Shown here: positions 44,932-55,899 of the stretch, one piece after another
How the letters are laid out: every line of letters starts with the position of its first letter
Position numbering within the stretch: position 1 is the first letter of the stretch
Assembly: GCA_018340375.1 (NCBI GenBank)
Contig: JAFFJZ010000006.1
Span: 23,318,001 to 23,382,000 of the forward strand
Length of the DNA: 64,000 nucleotides
Reading direction: 5' to 3'
Source of the DNA: Gonatopus flavifemur
Taxonomy: Eukaryota > Arthropoda > Insecta > Hymenoptera > Dryinidae
The notes under the pieces: model-generated
The model's input: the letters and a program-made list of their open reading frames with translations, nothing else
The model's database searches: none
Told to the model about the DNA's origin: nothing
Position numbers and translations under genes: made by a program

Positions 44932-45769
44932 GCACTGACAGAAAAACGACCTGGTTAAAACATTCGCGGCCGCAATAAGTTGAAATCTGGTTCGATGCAC
45001 TAGGAAATGTAAGTGTGATGTCCAGAAAAAGTGGTTGAAGCCACAATTAACTACATATTCTGGTTATCACACCAAGAAAAGAATCTGGTTTTTCTACACT
45101 GAGAAATGAACGCAAAGAAACTTTTTGGTCGGCTGAAATAAAATTTATTTGTCGGTATGAAAGCCTGCACTGAGAGAAGAGCAATGTGGAAGTTCAGTAA
45201 ATAGTATTAAATTTGATCGATGAATCTGAATATTACTGAACTTTCAACGATGTTTCGTTGAATTTCAGGAAACATTGCTGAAATTTTGCTTTACATTACT
45301 CAGTGTTCTACAATCGTTATCATATAATATAATATTCACGACCAAATTTGCTGTGTGTCACTCAATTCCTGAACGTTTAGTAATTGAGTGATACACAGCA
45401 AATTTGGTCATGAATATTGCATTATATAACAACGATTGAGGAACACTGAGTAATATAAAGCAATATTTTAGTAATCCTTCTTGAAATTTCATTAAACTTC
45501 GCTGAAAGTTCAGTAGTATTCAGATTTATCGAACAAGTATATTACTATTTACCGAACTTCTGAATCGCTCTTCTCTCAGTGAGAATTATTGCGAACCAAA
45601 TTTTGTTTGGCTGGAACAAACTGGGTTCCAGTGTAACCTGAAAGATGTAGTGAATTTGTGCTTCAACCACTTTTTCTGGACATCACAATCACATTTCCTG
45701 GCGAATCGAACCAGATTTCAAATTATTGCGACCACGAATGTTCCAACCAGGTCGTTTTTCTGTCAGTGC
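44932..45769. mobile_element. GCACTGACAGAAAAACGACC element interrupted by a MITE
   Basis: The ends GCACTGACAGAAAAACGACC and GGTCGTTTTTCTGTCAGTGC are perfect complements, and GAAATCTGGTTCGAT / ATCGAACCAGATTTC-type sequence continues inward. A partial copy of its right arm is at 6588-6668. The middle is occupied by the element at 45168-45581. Confidence 0.75.
45168..45581. mobile_element. CACTGAGAGAAGAGC MITE nested in the previous element
   Basis: The ends CACTGAGAGAAGAGC and GCTCTTCTCTCAGTG are perfect. The arms are nearly complete, meeting near GTGTGTCACTCAATTCCTGA. Terminal sequence is shared with 30920-31175 and 32618-33452. Confidence 0.75.
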
Positions 45770-46350
45770 ACACCCTTAATACATATGAATTAAAAAACAA
45801 ATGAAAATTTGAAGGTGAAGCTCTTCGAATTCCTGTCAGTTGATATTGAAAATGTTGAATTTCACGTGTATCCTCATACACGCGTATCGAAGGTGAAAGA
45901 AAAAATTGGCTGCCAAACTTTTCTCGACAAAGGGTGACCTCTGTAATACACACATCAAATTCGAATCATTCGCGACGAGAACGAAAGGAGGGTAGTCAAT
46001 ATTTTGTACCCTACGTTCATATGGAGAAGTCGAGAAAAGAAAAGAAAAGAACATAAAACAGAAAACAAACTTTTTCATCCAATGAATTCTTTAAGACCAC
46101 ATTCAAACTTTCTGGCCCCCGACCAGAATTCGAAACGAGGCACAACACACCTTGCTCTGTCTACTCTTTTTCTTTTTCAAGTAATCAACCTAATGAACTT
46201 TGACGATCATCATCATCATCATCATTGTCCTGAATTTTCCAATTATTTATCCCAGTTTTCAAGGATTTTCTACACAAAATAAAATCTAATAAAAAAGGGG
46301 AAAACCAAGTTTGATATTAAAATTCATATGGTTTCGTTTTGTCTGTGCAG

Positions 46351-46560
46351 ATACGGGGAGTCGAGGTGGGTATAGTAGTGATGGTTCTGATCGTGTGGGC
46401 GGGAGCTATAGCGTTATTCTTCAATCGATGGGGAAAAATTCGCATGCTCTTGCCGTACCAACCGGATTACAAAGAACAACTCAAGGTTCCAGGTACCGGT
46501 GTATGCGCCTCAACGAATTCCACCTACCCGCAACATCCGACGCAACATGCGTGTTCTCAG
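46351..46560 (+). CDS. Exon 5 of FNDC4/5-like gene: transmembrane helix and start of tail
   Basis: A phase 0 exon of 70 codons (residues 149-218) begins after GTCTGTGCAG. After IRGVE comes a single strongly hydrophobic helix, GIVVMVLIVWAGAIALFF (about 155-172), followed at once by NRWGKIR, a positive stop-transfer signal. The N-terminus is therefore outside and the C-terminus in the cytoplasm (type I). The WAGAIALFF motif is the main reason for the FNDC4/FNDC5 assignment. The tail opens with LLPYQPDYKEQLKVPGTGV, then a Thr/His/Gln-rich part with two cysteines. The exon ends CTCAG|GTAAAA. Reading on into the intron gives only Val-Lys and a TAA at 46567. Confidence 0.85.
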
Positions 46561-47106
46561 GTAAAATAATCAATTTGAATAACAACAACAACGGCGATAA
46601 TGATAATCATAATAATAATGATAATAATAATAAGGAGGTAGAAGAATAAGAATAAAAATAGTAGGGGGTTACATTGTACGCTAACATACAACCAAGCGAT
46701 GGAGAAAGCTTTTGAAATATGTTATATGCGGATATATCAATTTCACTGTAAAAAGTCTTGAAATTCAGTCTTTTCTATCGTATCAGCATTTGTTTTCGAG
46801 GCGTACTTTCAGCTGAAAGAGGGCTAGTTTTGGCTGCATTTTAAAATAAGCTGATATTCAGGTTGAAAGTAAGTTTGACTTTGAAGAGAGCCTTCCTTTC
46901 TGTTAGAATACAATGTTGTCGAAATTTTTTTACATTTCTAGAGTGTAATGAAATTTAAAATACGCTGGCGAGGGAACAGCAATGTTTAACGAACGTTCGT
47001 TAAACCCAGAAACACATCCACCGATTTCTACGTCGCATCTCCGTGGACTCTACGTGGATGAACGAAGATTCCACGTGGATGCAGCGTTGAAATGTCCAGT
47101 GCTGTA

Positions 47107-47303
47107 CATTGAGAGAAATAATTAGTATCACGAATAACATATTGTACTATTCCAAGAAATCCATTTCTTAAAAAATCTGTATTCTTGATACAACTGAAAA
47201 AATATTTCCTTGATTCAAGGGAATTTCAGCTGTAATCAACAATATGTATTCTTAAAAATATACGTTTTCTTGGTATCAGTAATTATAATAATTTCCCACA
47301 GTG
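47107..47303. mobile_element. Small TA-flanked MITE
   Basis: It starts CATTGAGAGAAATAATTAGT. The complement of its right end is CACTGTGGGAAATTATTATA. TA lies on each side (47105-47106, 47304-47305). Arms imperfect. Confidence 0.45.
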
Positions 47304-48649
47304 TAAAGGATGTTATACACATTCCGAAGTTTATCGAACGTTTATTGAATGTGAATCCATCTAAAATCAACCTAAAATTGATCTATTTGACTTGTGTTCT
47401 CTTAGGGTATTTTTTCCCCGATGTAATATATAAAGACTTTCGAATAAACTACCCGTGAAGTACTATCAGATATTATTCTAGATCACTACTTATAATGAAA
47501 ACAGGCATAATTTATGCTCTGGAGATGATTATTTTCTCAAATAACCTCCCTGACCAATCAATCAAATGATAGTCTGTTTTCTCTTGTTTACAGTTGATAC
47601 TGTTATTAAACACCCGTAATAAATCTTTTTGTAAACGAAGAAGCATTTAAAAATGAATTTCAAAAGTTTTCCTCCTATCACGTAGGGAAAGAGAGGAAAG
47701 TTTTTTTCACTGTACACTTCAGAACACGACAAAATAGATTACACGAACAACAAGCGAACAAATTAATAAGGAAACAACACCGAACGGCGAAGATTGTTCT
47801 TGCTTTTGTGGTCGATGGAATAAAATTTCTCTCCCTCGAAGAGTCTTTCCTATTCTTGAATTTTCAGGGGGATTATCGTTATTTCATAAAATTCAATATA
47901 AACTCGACAAAGTTTCGATAAAAAATCTCGATATCGTGCACATGTACTGTGTTGAGTCTCCCCTAAGGCGAAAACTTCTACTACAAACCGCTACAGCGCT
48001 CCCGTTCTCTCGAGCATGGAAATAATCAGACCAGAGTATATAAGAGCAAGTGTTTCAACTGGTATTATGTTAGTTCCTGATGAATAAATTTTCTCTTGTT
48101 TCTGCTGCAGATGTTTTTCGTTAGTATCCACAAACTATTCAAAGTACAGTAGTAGTTTCAAATCAATAACGAAAATTCAAAGCAAAAAGGTGTTGTTTCT
48201 GAGAAACTAGAACTTTTTTATTCGATCTAGCACCCACAAGAAGAGAGTAGAATCAATTCTCTCCATCATCCAACCACACTGATATGAATGTAAATACTTG
48301 AACACATTCCACACATCCCACTTGTACACTCGAGGATTCCAATCCGCTCGAGAACATGACTATTCTCGTGTTTTTCTTTCGAAGCACATATACATTTATA
48401 CACACCATGACAAATGCAAATCATTTTCGTAACATGAATTCTTTTCAAACTTTTTATTCCTACAACGAGATTTTATGCTTGATTATGAATTATTATTATC
48501 ATCATTATTTTTCATAGCTGCCCGAAAGTGGTGAAAATCTTTTCGACGGCGTGTTCTCGATGTAAAAACAAAACTATTGCTTGGTAGAGTTTGTGTTACT
48601 GATGAATTCAAATAAAAAAAAAAAAAACACACACATATATACACACAAA

Positions 48650-48965
48650 ATTCAATCCCAGGATTCTTCGTTTCCAAATAGTGTTGCCGCGATCTTCGAT
48701 CCGTATCCAAGATTCTCTCGGAGTTTTGAGCTAACCCATGTGGAAATTGCCGAAGTCGACGAATGGCCTGGTGTTGGCAAACTTGGCGGGAACAATCGTT
48801 TCTATCATTTTTCAATTGGCACGAACCATTCGACGAATTCCAAACGGTATTGATTTGAGTGGATACACAGTCTTGGACCAGTATCAAATCGATGCTGTTT
48901 GGACGAGGTTGGAATGCCAGAACGTTACCATAGTCGGTGCACAGGAACAAACAGTACTGACACAT
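48650..48965. other. GC-elevated open patch, unidentified
   Basis: This patch is visibly GC-richer than the surrounding intron and is open in several frames: plus frames 48581-48853 and 48738-49001, and a 160-codon minus frame 48483-48965 whose far end runs through an A-tract. The plus frame starting MWKLPKSTNGLVLANLAGTI has a mildly hydrophobic start; the minus frame is Cys- and Arg-rich. I recognise none of them. It could be a decayed gene fragment or a nested exon, and I cannot tell which strand is meaningful. Confidence 0.3.
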
Positions 48966-49728
48966 GGGTATAAATGTTATACAAGCCGTTATGTAAAATG
49001 ATGTTATTATACCAACTTCTTGCCAGTTCTGATAGCTTTGGTAGCTTTGGATAAGCCAGTATCGGCCCGTGTTTCTCTTTCCCTGGGAAGCCAGAACTGT
49101 GAGATCGATGAGCTAGATCGTCACTGAGGGAATTATGTTTACTCGTTTATTATACATTCAAAAAAATACAGATTCAACATAATACACTGAGGAAATTTTC
49201 GATCGGACGAGGGAACAGAGAAAACGGTCAAGGGTCGCAGTCCGAAGCTTCATTTTCACGAAAGTTTGATGTACCGAATCGCAGAAGAAAATCTAATAAT
49301 CCGGAAACATAGAAATCGTCTCGGCAAGGGACTCTATTCGACGACTGCTCGGATGGAATTCTTGGATTGCGAGTGGAATTTTGAATACTTTATTTTGAAG
49401 TCTTTTCGACGAATTTCTTTTCATAAAAAGAAAAACAATAAATGATATGGCATATTTAATTGATTCACAAAAAATGTTCTCATTTTGACAGTATTGATTT
49501 TTACAATTCAAAACAGTGTCCAATTTATCATCATGTAAATCAAAGTGTGCCTATTTTTTCCATATCCATCGCGATGTGTGAAACGTTATTGTGTTTAATT
49601 AATAGCAGAGTTGAGAATTTTATAGAAATATATATTCATAGAGATATTCTTCTATTAAAAAGTTCATTTTTCTTCATCGCCAATCCTTTTGGAAGAGCGT
49701 TAATTTATAACTCAAACTCCGAGTAAAA

Positions 49729-50612
49729 AAAGTTGTAAATTTTACCTCTCGTTAAGTAAATATATGGAAGATTTGAAAATGTAGTGCGAGCTACTACAAT
49801 TTTAGCTACCCAATAAACACACATACGTCTAAAAAAAGTGAAAAACGCCCAATAACTATACGTTGACATTTAGTCATATTCTTCCGTTGATTCGACGTAA
49901 AAATGTCGCGGCAGATCACGTGTGTTTCAACTATAAAATAACGTCACAACAACGGTCCAAAAGTCGTTTATAAGACGTCAAATAATGACGTGTTATAATG
50001 ATGGTTCCAAAATGAGAATCAAACCAGACATATTATTTGAAAAATTTTCTATTAATGCGAAAAGAAGGGACTTTTGATAACACAAAAATTTAAGAAGAAA
50101 AATATTCATAAATGAAGTCACGCTATTCATTATTTCACTTCTCGTTTAGATTTTTGTCCAACGTTGCTGTGTTTTGTTTGACATTCTCAACACGATATCT
50201 TCGATTGATGTTCGAGCATTGAAAATGTCATAAACAATACGTCCTCAACGCGTGATTGAAGTACATTTCAAAAACGTTTTTTGAAGACGTTTTTTAATGG
50301 TCATTTTTTACTATTAGTTTTAGTAATACGTTATCGAAACGTCATTTCTGGACGTCTATTCCCTCGTCAGACGTTAACCAAAAATGAACGTTATGAATTC
50401 GACGAATAACGTCCGTTCGATAGTGCAACGTTTTTTCAACGTTGAAATAACGTGCATGTGTTTATTGGGTAATTCCACCGCAAGGAAAGTAAGATGCACT
50501 TCAGCTATGGTATATTTCACATGCGTTGTTGTGAAATCAACTAAAATTGTGGTCGCTCGCACTAAATTTCAAATCATCCATATATTTACTCAATAATAGG
50601 GTTGTAAATTTT
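49729..50612. mobile_element. Outer inverted-repeat element carrying a CCCAATAAACACA MITE
   Basis: The left arm (about 49732-49806) contains TAAATATATGGAAGATTTGA and TAGTGCGAGCTACTACAATT. The complementary right arm (about 50540-50612) contains AATTGTGGTCGCTCGCACTA and TCAAATCATCCATATATTTA. The loop carries the younger element at 49809-50469. Confidence 0.6.
49809..50469. mobile_element. CCCAATAAACACACA MITE, 661 bp, TA duplication
   Basis: The ends CCCAATAAACACACATACGT and ACGTGCATGTGTTTATTGGG are complementary, flanked by TA (49807-49808, 50470-50471). The interior repeats AACGTC/GACGTT words on both strands. No coding frame. Confidence 0.75.
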
Positions 50613-50920
50613 CAGGAAAAATAAATTTTTGAAAAATACACACGGAAAAAAACGTTCAAAACCAATTATTTCGTCAAATTTTTTGTCGTAGCAGATTTTG
50701 GAAATTTGATTCATGATTATCCATTCATACTCGTGCTGGGGTTGCAAACACTTTACGTGCATTATATTGCTGAATTTTGAACCGTTGATTGAAACGAAAT
50801 TTAAATTGACGATAGGAAAACATGTTGTATTATGAACACTGCTTCGTAGAATTCATATTTCCAGATAAAACGTGTTATGTAGAAATGATATTGAAAAATC
50901 ATAATTCTTCATATTTTCAG

Positions 50921-51171
50921 GCTTTTCAACATTCGATTATTATTTTGTTTCGATAAACGATTCAAATCCCGATGACATACGAGAATTTCGATTCAGTGTA
51001 ATACCTTGGCATATATCAGGGGCGATCAAGCAGAATTTACGCTACTCAACTAATGCTATTATTACCAAAAATTCTGGAATGCAAAAAACAAATGGTACTG
51101 AAGATGAAACCATTGAGGATGTCAATAATTCATATTCAGATTATGATTCAGATTCCTCAGATTTCGACTAA
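50921..51171 (+). CDS. Possible 3' terminal exon of an unidentified gene (82 residues, acidic C-terminus)
   Basis: After a good acceptor (CATATTTTCAG) the frame is open for 82 codons to a TAA at 51169. The protein reads FSTFDYYFVSIND, then EFRFSVIPWHISGAIKQN, and ends in a strongly acidic tail, SDYDSDSSDFD. It looks more like protein than most frames in this window, but length alone is not significant at this base composition, and no matching donor exon was found upstream on either side of the MITE at 49729-50612. It does not fit the host gene, because a stop here would replace the long tail. It could be an alternative last exon, a nested gene or a fragment of an old insertion. I do not recognise it. 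Confidence 0.25.
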
Positions 51172-51377
51172 GATTAATTGAAACACGAATATTTCTCATT
51201 TTGAGAAGCAACTTTGATCTACTCAAATTGATTCTAAAAGTATTACAATTGGAAGCAAATTCAAGTAATCCTGCCAAAGTTTTGAAATTTTCGAATCTAT
51301 TTTTATTCTCAAGTTACAAATCGTATTCTAGTCTCTGATAATAAGAGTCATATTCTTTTTATGTGGACAAATTTCAT

Positions 51378-51713
51378 CAGGGTTCAGACAAGTTTTGTTC
51401 AATCAATTTCCCTCAGTAAAATTCCAATTTCCAGAAATCGTCGGATCATGAATGTGTCCCTAAACATTTTTTCCTCAGTGTATGATTTCTAAGATTCCAC
51501 GAATGAAAATTGAGAAAATATGTTGCAGAGAATGAAAAATAGAATAAATGAACAAATTTTTATTTTGTAAAAAATTCTAGTGATATCCCTGAGATTTCCA
51601 GGTTTTTGGGAATTTTTGATAATTTCCCTGAGAATTCCCGGTGTTTTGAGTCCAATTTTTATTTCCCTGAGTTTCCCCGAATTTCCTGGAATTCCAGTTC
51701 TGTCTGAACCCTA
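51378..51713. repeat. CAGGGTTCAGACA inverted-repeat element
   Basis: The ends CAGGGTTCAGACA and TGTCTGAACCCT pair. Inside, TTTCCCTGAG/AATTCCCGG words recur. The ends resemble hAT termini, but the flanks share only TTCAT, so a target duplication is not clear. Confidence 0.5.
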
Positions 51714-52632
51714 TTCATGTAAAGAAGCGATGTCCTATTTTTTATTTCACATTATGAACCGTTATATACATCCTTAGATACTAGTTAGTTTATTTAATTT
51801 TACGAACCTGAATTTCATTGTATTACACTAATATTAAGAAAACACTCAAACACTCAAAATATTTTCCCATGTTCTGAAAATTGATGAAAAATTTTCATTT
51901 TTCGATATTTTTCTTAAAGAAAAATACGTCGGGAAAATTCCCGAAAAAAACTTTTTCTTCCATGTTTATTTCCGGTTACTTTGAACCCTACTTAATAAGA
52001 TATAAATTTTACAAGTTTTTTTCCTCAGTGTTGAACGAAGATCGTAGAATCTCTGATCTAGCTCGACGATCTTCGAGTCGATCTTCAAGACGATCCTTCC
52101 TGTGAGAAACAAGAGAGCCAAGCCAAAAGCTCATGCTTGAAGCTCGGATTAGCTCGAATCGGGGCAACACTATTTCCAAATCATAGGGATGCGAAGAAGA
52201 AGAATTAATTCTGTAACACTCGATAAGCGACCAAATCCACAAAGTCATACGATAAAAAAATGAATATTCAATTGATTTATATCTTGAAAATTAGGTTCAA
52301 TTATTGATAATTAACCAGCGCTGGCCCGAGAAATTCTCCTTCTTTCTTCAATCGACGTGAAACAAAAGACAGCGTTACGCGGCCTCCTACACATATACAA
52401 GTAGAATGAAGTAGGGTGAGATGATGCACTTTCTCGCTTCAGTACAGCTTCGAATAACACTTGAAATCTTCAGATCTTCCTTGAATGAACGAGGTTTCAT
52501 CTATTATTTCATGCTGTATCGAAGCGGGAAAGTGCGCCATCTCATCCCGAATTACTCCATTTCTTTGAATCTACACTGTAAAATATAATTGGAATTTTTC
52601 TGTATACTTTGACCGGAAGATTCCAATCACTG
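51714..52632. other. Intronic stretch with one local inverted repeat
   Basis: The only structure I see is a loose pair near 52418-52445 (GATGATGCACTTTCTCGCTT) and 52515-52545 (CGAAGCGGGAAAGTGCGCCA). No exon seen. Confidence 0.35.
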
Positions 52633-53499
52633 CACTGAGAAAAATGCAGCTCGAAGGGATGGTAATCTTTAATAGAAAATTGGGGAATATTTCTTAAAAT
52701 CGGATAATATTTCTCAAAATCTAAGAATTTTTCTCAAGTTCGTAATAAACATAAAACGGTTCAGATTTCTCTTGAACACGGAGAGAAAAATCGAGGTATT
52801 ATATATAGAATAGCAAAATTTTTTGCTGACCTCGCTAAAAATTTGCTATAACAGCAATCGTGTTAGCTACGACAGCGATTTTTTAGCTGTGGCAGCAAAA
52901 AATGTTTGCTCCGCCAGCGAATTTTCAGTATTATATACAGAATAGCAAACAAATTTTGCTGGGATAGCAAACATTTTTTGCTGCCACAGCTAAAAATTCG
53001 CTGTCGCAGCTAACAAGATTGCTGGAACAGCAAATAGTTGGCTGTGACAGCAAAAAATTTGCTGCTCTGGCAAAAGGAACCCAGCAAAAGTAGATTTCGC
53101 TGCCACAGCGAATTCCTTTTTCTCCGTGAATATTGCTCGAAAAACAATGAAAAATTATCAATACTTAACAAATCATGAAAACAAATATGAAGTTTCCAAA
53201 GGTCGCGAATGAAATTTTACAAAGTCAATAACAAAATATTGGAATCTTATTTTCAAATGACAGAATTTTGTTATTCACTTTGTGAAATTTCATGCGCAAC
53301 TTTTGGAAATTTCATATTTGTTTTTATGATTTGTTAAGTATTGATAATTTTTCATTGTTTTTCGAGCAATATTCAAGAGAAATCTGAACGGTTTTATGTT
53401 TATTACGAACTTAAGAAAAATTCTTAGATTTTAAGAAATATTCTCCAATTTTCTATTAAAGATTACTATCCTTTCGAGCCGCATTTTTCTCCGTGTGAT
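52632..53499. mobile_element. CACTGAGAAAAATGCAGCTC palindrome, interrupted by a MITE
   Basis: The left end is CACTGAGAAAAATGCAGCTC; the complement of the right end is CACGGAGAAAAATGCGGCTC. Long arms match closely (GGTAATCTTTAATAGAAAAT, TTCTTAAAATCGGATAATAT). The element at 52778-53128 sits in the left arm. A relative is next door at 53657-54103. Confidence 0.75.
52778..53128. mobile_element. CACGGAGAGAAAAA MITE with AGCAAA/GCTGTGGCAGC interior, nested
   Basis: The ends CACGGAGAGAAAAATCGAGG and CTTTTTCTCCGTG pair. The interior consists of alternating GCAGCAAAAAATTTGCT-like words on both arms. The untouched opposite arm of the host palindrome shows the sequence before insertion: TTGAATATTG became TTGAA...AATATTG. 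Confidence 0.7.
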
Positions 53500-53656
53500 T
53501 GGGAAATCAATTCCCGGTGCAATTTTATGAAATTCCCCCCAAAATTTATCTAAAAATTCCGAACTGTATGTGATTTTTCCCAACATTTCACAGTCAATTC
53601 CCGGACAAGTTAGATGTGTTTATTACTTCACATAAATAGGAATGTTTTATAGCGTA

Positions 53657-54103
53657 CACGGAGAAAAATGGAGTTCGGAAGTATAGTAATCTTCAATAGA
53701 AAATTGAAGAATATTTCTTAAAATCTGAGTTTATTTCTTGAGCTCGTAATAAAGATGAAACGGTTCATATTTTTGTTGAATTTTATTAGAAAAAGAATGA
53801 AAATTGACCAATACTTCACAAAAAATAGACAAAAATATGAACTTTCCAGAAGTTGATCAATGAGATTTCAAAATTTTGTCCACTTTGTAAAATTTCATGC
53901 GCCATTTTTGGAAAGTTCATATTTTTTCCTATTTTTTGTGAAGTATTGGTCAATTTTCATTCTTTTTCTAATAAAATTCAACAAAAATGTGAACCGTCTT
54001 ATTATCTTTATTACGAACTTGAGAAATAAACTCAGATTTTAAGAAATATTCTTCAATTTCCTATCAGAGATTACTATACTCTCGAACTGCGTTTTTCTCC
54101 GTG
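53657..54103. mobile_element. CACGGAGAAAAATGGAGTTC palindrome, 447 bp, TA duplication
   Basis: The ends CACGGAGAAAAATGGAGTTC and GAACTGCGTTTTTCTCCGTG pair, flanked by TA (53655-53656, 54104-54105). The arms are nearly perfect to the centre (AATTGACCAATACTTCACAA / TTGTGAAGTATTGGTCAATT). Same family as 52632-53499. Confidence 0.8.
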
Positions 54104-54105
54104 TA

Positions 54106-55025
54106 AGAAATTGTTATCCGGATAGGTCGAAATCGATATCTTGTTAGTTCGAACAAACTTATTATTCGCGCCTTGTTCCAAAGCATACATTCTTGAACAT
54201 GAAAAAAATATTCATTCCAACCTATCCAAATAACAATTTGTTAGATTTAAAAAGTGAAACCTAATTCAGCTCTGATTTGTCGTGTATTACGGAGTGAATC
54301 AGGGTAGATTTTTTTTCGCCCTGATCTTGCTTTCAAAAATTCGCTGATGGATCGTTGCGTATCACGGAGTTGATCAGGTTTCAAAAGATATTACAATTTT
54401 TCGACTCGGGTGTCCTTTTTCGTCTCACGTCTATCGAAGAAGGAAGAAGCATTTCTCGAACCGGTCCTGGAATTCACTTTGAGGAAGTTTGTATGATTCG
54501 AGACATTTAGGTAACGAATAATGGTTTTGGTTTGATTTCGCATTCACACCTGTATTTTATATCAATAATGGCATTGAAGTTAATCGAATCTTCTCTTTCT
54601 TTCTCTTTATTCCATCCATATCAAATTCATGCATTCACGTGGACCTCCTTCTTCCTCGAAATCTACTACTGCTGTCGCAACTGCTATTTCAACTACAATT
54701 GTGGCTCTACTTTCTACAACGAACAAATGAAAAAACTATTTAAAAAATGATATAACGAATGATTATTAAAAAAAAAACACACACAAATTGACAAATCAAT
54801 TGTTCGGGGAATGAAAATCAACTCAAGATCACAAGCACGTTATCGGATATGATGATGCAATGCGGGGGCGGGGGTTGTTGCATCTTGGAACAGTGCTTTC
54901 CGAGGAGAACCCGAGAACCCCGAGACTGTGGATGCCAATTTGCTCTACTCCATAGGGCGGACAACGCGTGACCATCGGTATTTTACCTCTCTTGGTTACA
55001 TAACATTGTGCTCCTTCTCTTATTT
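54106..55025. other. Intronic stretch, nothing recognised
   Basis: No exon or clear element. A weak local inverted repeat (TATCCGGATAGGTCG near 54116, CCTATCCAAATAACAA near 54220) is present. Confidence 0.35.
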
Positions 55026-55191
55026 CTTCTTCTTCTTCTTCTTACTCTTCTTATCCTTATTCTCGATCATATTCGCCATTGTCGCCACCACCACCATCAC
55101 CACCTTCACCACCACCACCACCACCACCACTACCACCACTGTCATATCTTTTCTTTGAACAATGTATGCCTGTATATATATATATATATAT
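55026..55191. repeat. Microsatellite cluster: TTC, ACC and TA
   Basis: TTC units near 55026-55045, a long ACC array at 55087-55139 and a TA run at 55172-55191. The repeats create His-, Pro- or Thr-rich open frames that are artefacts. Confidence 0.85.
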
Positions 55192-55629
55192 ACTTTTTTT
55201 TTATAACTTTATTCAGTTTTGTAAAATTCAAGTGCACGCATGGGCGAGTACTTCCTATCGGATCGAATTTATTTAAACATTTCGAGTATACAAAATGTAT
55301 TGCATTCCGTCTTAGGACATCTTTTACGCAAGTTCAAGTTGTCATACATGCAATGCGTTTAAATATATCTTAGACTTCCAAAGAACCCTTTTAGTCTTTC
55401 AATCCCAAGAAGTCTTTGAAATCCTATTGATGAAAATCTTTCTAAAAAAAAAAACAAATCATTCACAATGTTCCTGGCTGGCAACTGAAAATGGTGTCTT
55501 GTAGAGAGAAATTATTCTCAACCCTGTTGAAAAATTCCAATAGAAACCGATAGGTGTAATTCTATCGGAATCAATGGGTTTCTATAGGTTTTTATTGGTA
55601 TCATATTGGTAAAACCTCTTGAATGCCGA

Positions 55630-55863
55630 GAGAAAATAATTGAGAAGAAAATAATCAAAGAAAAATCTGGTTCTCATAACCAGGCAACGTAAATAGTTAA
55701 TTTTGGCTTCGAATATTTCATCTAGTTGCTGCAACTAAATTTACATGATTTGGTTCTGTTTTCCTGGTTTTCATAACCAGATTTTAGGTTACTGCAACTA
55801 TATAAGTCCTTAACTATGCAAAGATATTTGTTTCTGTGCCCATATCGCTCTTTTCTCAGGGCG
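55630..55863. repeat. GAGAGAAAATAATTGAG repeat with AACCAG motifs
   Basis: GAGAGAAAATAATTGAGAAG near the left and GCTCTTTTCTC at the right form loose ends. ATCTGGTTCTCATAACCAG and TTCATAACCAGATT lie inverted inside. Boundaries uncertain. Confidence 0.35.
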
Positions 55864-55899
55864 TATTTGAATTGATATTTTGAGAGAAACGTCCTTTCA

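Larger units (their letters stand above)
43086..46350. other. Intron 4 (3.27 kb) with mariner and nested MITEs
   Basis: It contains the mariner fossil (43135-44373), an inverted repeat at 44546-44772, the CACTGACAGAAAAACGACC element (44932-45769) with another element inside, and a CAT microsatellite (46207-46226). The acceptor is TTTTGTCTGTGCAG. Confidence 0.7.

Noticed and set aside
54928..55373. His-, Pro- and Thr-rich frames near 55 kb
   Set aside because: They are produced by the TTC and ACC microsatellites.
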